The translations under genes were made by a program, and so were the position numbers. A model generated the notes under the pieces. The model did no database searches. It was not told where the DNA came from and saw only the letters and a program-made list of their open reading frames with translations. This document shows, one piece after another, positions 61,271-64,000 of a stretch of 64,000 bases of DNA. This DNA is from Variovorax sp. 770b2. GTDB taxonomy: Bacteria; Pseudomonadota; Gammaproteobacteria; Burkholderiales; Burkholderiaceae_C. Numbering within the stretch: the stretch's first letter is position 1; every line of letters begins with the position of its first letter. The stretch is from contig NZ_FOXJ01000002.1 in assembly GCF_900115685.1 (NCBI RefSeq), forward strand, positions 744,001 to 808,000, in the 5' to 3' direction.

Positions 61271-64000
61271 ATGAGTGAAATCAGTCGCACCGCCCTTTTC
61301 GGCAAGCTCAACTCGCTGGCCTACAAGGCCATCGAAGGCGCCACGGTGTTCTGCAAGATGCGCGGCAATCCGTATGTGGAACTGGAGCACTGGTTCGCCC
61401 AGCTGCTGCAGGCGCAGGACTCCGACCTGCACCGCGTGATCCAGTACTACGGCCTGGATGTGTCGGTGATCGCGAAGGACATGACGGCCGCGCTGGACCG
61501 CCTGCCGCGCGGCGCCACCGCGATCAGCGACTTCTCGCCGCACATCGAGAACGCCATCGAGCGTGCGTGGACCTACGCCACGCTGCAGTTCGGCGAGGCG
61601 CAGGTGCGCACCGGCTACATCGTGGTCGCGATGCTGAAGACGCAGAGCCTGCGCAACCCGCTCTTCAACTTGTCCAAGCAGTTCGAGAAGATCAAGGTCG
61701 AGGACCTAGCCGACAACTTTCCGAAGGTGTGCGACGCCTCGCCCGAATCGCAGATGCGCGCGCAGGACGGCACCGGCATGGGCAGCGGCGCGCCGGGCGA
61801 AGACTCGGGCGCGATGGCGCCCGCGGCCATGGGCAAGGGCGATGCGCTGAAGAAGTTCGCAGTCGACCTCACCGAGAAAGCCAAGAAGGGCGAGATGGAC
61901 CCGGTGACCGGGCGAGACGAAGAGATCCGCCAGATCGTCGACATCCTCATGCGCCGCCGCCAGAACAACCCGCTGCTGACCGGCGAGGCCGGTGTCGGCA
62001 AGACCGCGGTGGTCGAAGGCTTTGCGCAACGCCTCGCGCGTGGCGACGTGCCGCCGCAACTGAAAGACGTGAAGCTGCTCACGCTGGACATCGGCCTGCT
62101 GCAGGCCGGCGCGAGCATGAAGGGCGAGTTCGAGCAGCGCCTGCGCCAGGTGATCGACGAGGTGCAGAGTTCGCCGACGCCGATCATTTTGTTCATCGAC
62201 GAGATCCACACGCTCGTGGGCGCGGGCGGCGCGGCCGGCACCGGCGATGCGGCCAATCTGCTCAAGCCCGCGCTCGCGCGCGGCAACCTGCGCACCATCG
62301 GCGCGACCACCTGGGCCGAGTACAAGAAATACATCGAGAAAGACCCGGCGCTCACCCGCCGCTTCCAGGTCGTGCAGGTGCCCGAGCCCGACGAGGTGAA
62401 GGCCATCCTGATGCTGCGCGGCGTGGCCAGCGTGCTGGAGAAGCACCACCGCGTGCAGCTGCTCGACGAAGCGATCGAGGCGGCCGTCAAGCTCTCGCAC
62501 CGCTACATTCCCGCGCGCCAGTTGCCCGACAAGGCAGTAAGCCTGCTGGACACCGCGTGCGCCCGCGTGGCCGTGTCGCAGCACGCGACGCCGCCCGAGG
62601 TGGAAGACTGCATGCGCCGCATCGAGGGCCTCACGGTCGAGCAGGAAATCATCGGCCGCGAAGCCACCATCGGCATCGACGTGACCAAGCGCTCGACGCA
62701 GGTCGAGGCGCTGCTGGTCGAATCGAAGCTGCAGCTCGAAGCGCTGAATGCGCGCTGGCAGGAAGAGAAGGGGCTGGTCGACCGGCTGCTGGAGTTGCGC
62801 AGCAAACTGCGCGCGGGCAACAAGCCGGTGGACGCGCCCGCGACCGCGGCCGATGCAACGGCCGTCGCTGCACCCGCAGATCCGGCCGCTGCCGCCGCGC
62901 CCGCACACGACCGCGCCGCGCTGCTCGCCGAACTGCACGAGCTGCAGGCCAAGATCCACGCGGTGCAGGGCGAGTCGCCACTCATCCTGCCGTCGGTCGA
63001 CGAACAGGCCGTGGCCTCGGTGGTCGCCGACTGGACCGGCATTCCCGTCGGCCGCATGGTCAAGAACGAAGTGGAGGCGGTGCTCAAGCTCGCCGACACG
63101 CTCAACCAGCGCGTCATCGGCCAGAAGCACGGCCTGGAGATGATCGCGCGCCGCATCCAGACCTCGCGTGCGCGGCTGGACAATCCGCAAAAACCCATCG
63201 GCGTCTTCATGCTCTGCGGCACCTCGGGCGTCGGCAAGACCGAGACCGCGCTGGCACTGGCCGAGGCGCTGTACGGCGGCGAGCAGAACATCATCACCAT
63301 CAACATGAGCGAGTTCCAGGAGGCGCACACCGTCTCCACGCTCAAGGGCGCGCCGCCCGGCTACGTGGGCTACGGCGAAGGCGGCATCCTGACCGAGGCC
63401 GTGCGCCGCCGCCCCTACAGCGTGGTGCTGCTGGACGAGGTGGAAAAGGCCCACCCCGACGTGCACGAGATCTTCTTCCAGGTCTTCGACAAGGGCTGGA
63501 TGGAAGACGGCGAGGGCCGCATGATCGATTTCAAGAACACGATCATCCTGCTCACCACCAATGCCGGCAGCGAGCTCGTGATGAGCATGTGCCGCGACCC
63601 CGAGCTCTTGCCCGATTCGAACGCACTGGCCGATGCGCTGAAGGCGCCGCTCATGAAGGTGTTCCCGCCCGCGCTGCTGGGCCGCATCGTCACCATTCCC
63701 TACTACCCGCTGTCGCCGGACATGATGAAGAAGATCGTGCGGCTGCAGCTGGGCCGCATCAAGAAGCGCGTAGAGACCAACCACGGCGTGCCCTTCGAAT
63801 ACACCGAGGCGGTGATCGAGCAGGTGGTCGCGCGCTGCCAGGACCCCGAGTCGGGCGGCCGCGTGATCGACGCGATCCTGACCAACACGGTGCTGCCCAC
63901 GATTTCCGTCGAGTACCTGCAACGTCTTGCATCCGGTGGAGAGATCCGCCGCGTCGCGCTGGACGTGAAGGATGCCGACTTCACCTACGCGTTCGACTGA
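61271..64000 (+). CDS. tssH: T6SS sheath-recycling AAA+ ATPase ClpV (TssH)
   Basis: A complete 909-residue ClpV; its TGA is the last codon of the window. The N-terminal double Clp repeat (about 1-160), linker, first AAA+ domain with Walker A GEAGVGKTA (Lys244) and Walker B ILFIDEIH (Asp310, Glu311), a middle coiled-coil region with an Ala/Pro-rich insert, and second AAA+ domain with GTSGVGKTE (Lys656) and VVLLDEVEK (Asp722, Glu723) are all present. It unfolds the contracted TssBC sheath for reuse. The ribosome site GGAG lies about 7 bases before ATG 61271. Confidence 0.96.
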   Translation: MSEISRTALFGKLNSLAYKAIEGATVFCKMRGNPYVELEHWFAQLLQAQDSDLHRVIQYYGLDVSVIAKDMTAALDRLPRGATAISDFSPHIENAIERAWTYATLQFGEAQVRTGYIVVAMLKTQSLRNPLFNLSKQFEKIKVEDLADNFPKVCDASPESQMRAQDGTGMGSGAPGEDSGAMAPAAMGKGDALKKFAVDLTEKAKKGEMDPVTGRDEEIRQIVDILMRRRQNNPLLTGEAGVGKTAVVEGFAQRLARGDVPPQLKDVKLLTLDIGLLQAGASMKGEFEQRLRQVIDEVQSSPTPIILFIDEIHTLVGAGGAAGTGDAANLLKPALARGNLRTIGATTWAEYKKYIEKDPALTRRFQVVQVPEPDEVKAILMLRGVASVLEKHHRVQLLDEAIEAAVKLSHRYIPARQLPDKAVSLLDTACARVAVSQHATPPEVEDCMRRIEGLTVEQEIIGREATIGIDVTKRSTQVEALLVESKLQLEALNARWQEEKGLVDRLLELRSKLRAGNKPVDAPATAADATAVAAPADPAAAAAPAHDRAALLAELHELQAKIHAVQGESPLILPSVDEQAVASVVADWTGIPVGRMVKNEVEAVLKLADTLNQRVIGQKHGLEMIARRIQTSRARLDNPQKPIGVFMLCGTSGVGKTETALALAEALYGGEQNIITINMSEFQEAHTVSTLKGAPPGYVGYGEGGILTEAVRRRPYSVVLLDEVEKAHPDVHEIFFQVFDKGWMEDGEGRMIDFKNTIILLTTNAGSELVMSMCRDPELLPDSNALADALKAPLMKVFPPALLGRIVTIPYYPLSPDMMKKIVRLQLGRIKKRVETNHGVPFEYTEAVIEQVVARCQDPESGGRVIDAILTNTVLPTISVEYLQRLASGGEIRRVALDVKDADFTYAFD

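Overview
The window is dense, GC-rich chromosomal DNA of a betaproteobacterium, most likely Comamonadaceae and probably Variovorax or a close relative. This rests on the high G+C, a Bug-family tricarboxylate-type binding protein, a SpecificRecomb/Gcr-type membrane protein, divergent apaG/rpe, and several intergenic hairpin repeats of a type I associate with Burkholderiales genomes. I see no tRNA, rRNA, CRISPR array, IS element or phage gene. Genes are tightly packed, with many 4-bp ATGA/GTGA overlaps.

Left part (1-20.9 kb), mostly housekeeping and stress functions: the start of a Bug binding-protein gene divergent from a LysR regulator; a YiaF-like lipoprotein; thiL; a three-gene overlapping unit (SpecificRecomb membrane protein, Kef-like antiporter, YbdK-type glutamate-cysteine ligase); apaG and rpe; an M14-type deacylase; a Ku/LigD end-joining pair; a transglutaminase-like protein; a 50-residue membrane protein too short for usual gene calling; a clade-2 catalase; and a secreted ExeM/NucH-type nuclease closed by a strong terminator hairpin.

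Middle part (21-40 kb), surface and sensing: an apparent operon of a TPR-CHAT caspase-clan protein, a TpsB outer-membrane transporter and a 1798-residue filamentous-haemagglutinin-like TpsA that ends in a cysteine pair. Two structured repeat elements separate it from a cysteine hydrolase and a divergent GlxA/AraC-type regulator. Then come two hybrid histidine kinases and three periplasmic binding proteins with no transporter genes nearby, which looks like ligand sensing rather than uptake.

Right part (40.1-64 kb), a type VI secretion locus all on the + strand: tssK, tssL-OmpA, tssM, tagF, a PpkA-like kinase, an MltA-like lytic transglycosylase, then an unusual block (sigma-factor-like protein, single-pass membrane protein resembling an anti-sigma factor, caspase-family protease), then an hcp-like gene, tagJ, tssE, tssF, tssG, a TPR-methyltransferase and clpV, whose stop codon is the last codon of the window. 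tssA, tssB, tssC, tssI and tssJ are not in the window. A 17-bp TAG-centred motif occurs upstream of the CHAT/TPS operon, of one binding-protein/kinase pair and of tssK, hinting at shared control. The most novel-looking element is the sigma/anti-sigma/caspase cassette inside the T6SS locus, with the CHAT-TPS operon as a second caspase-clan protein tied to a secretion system.
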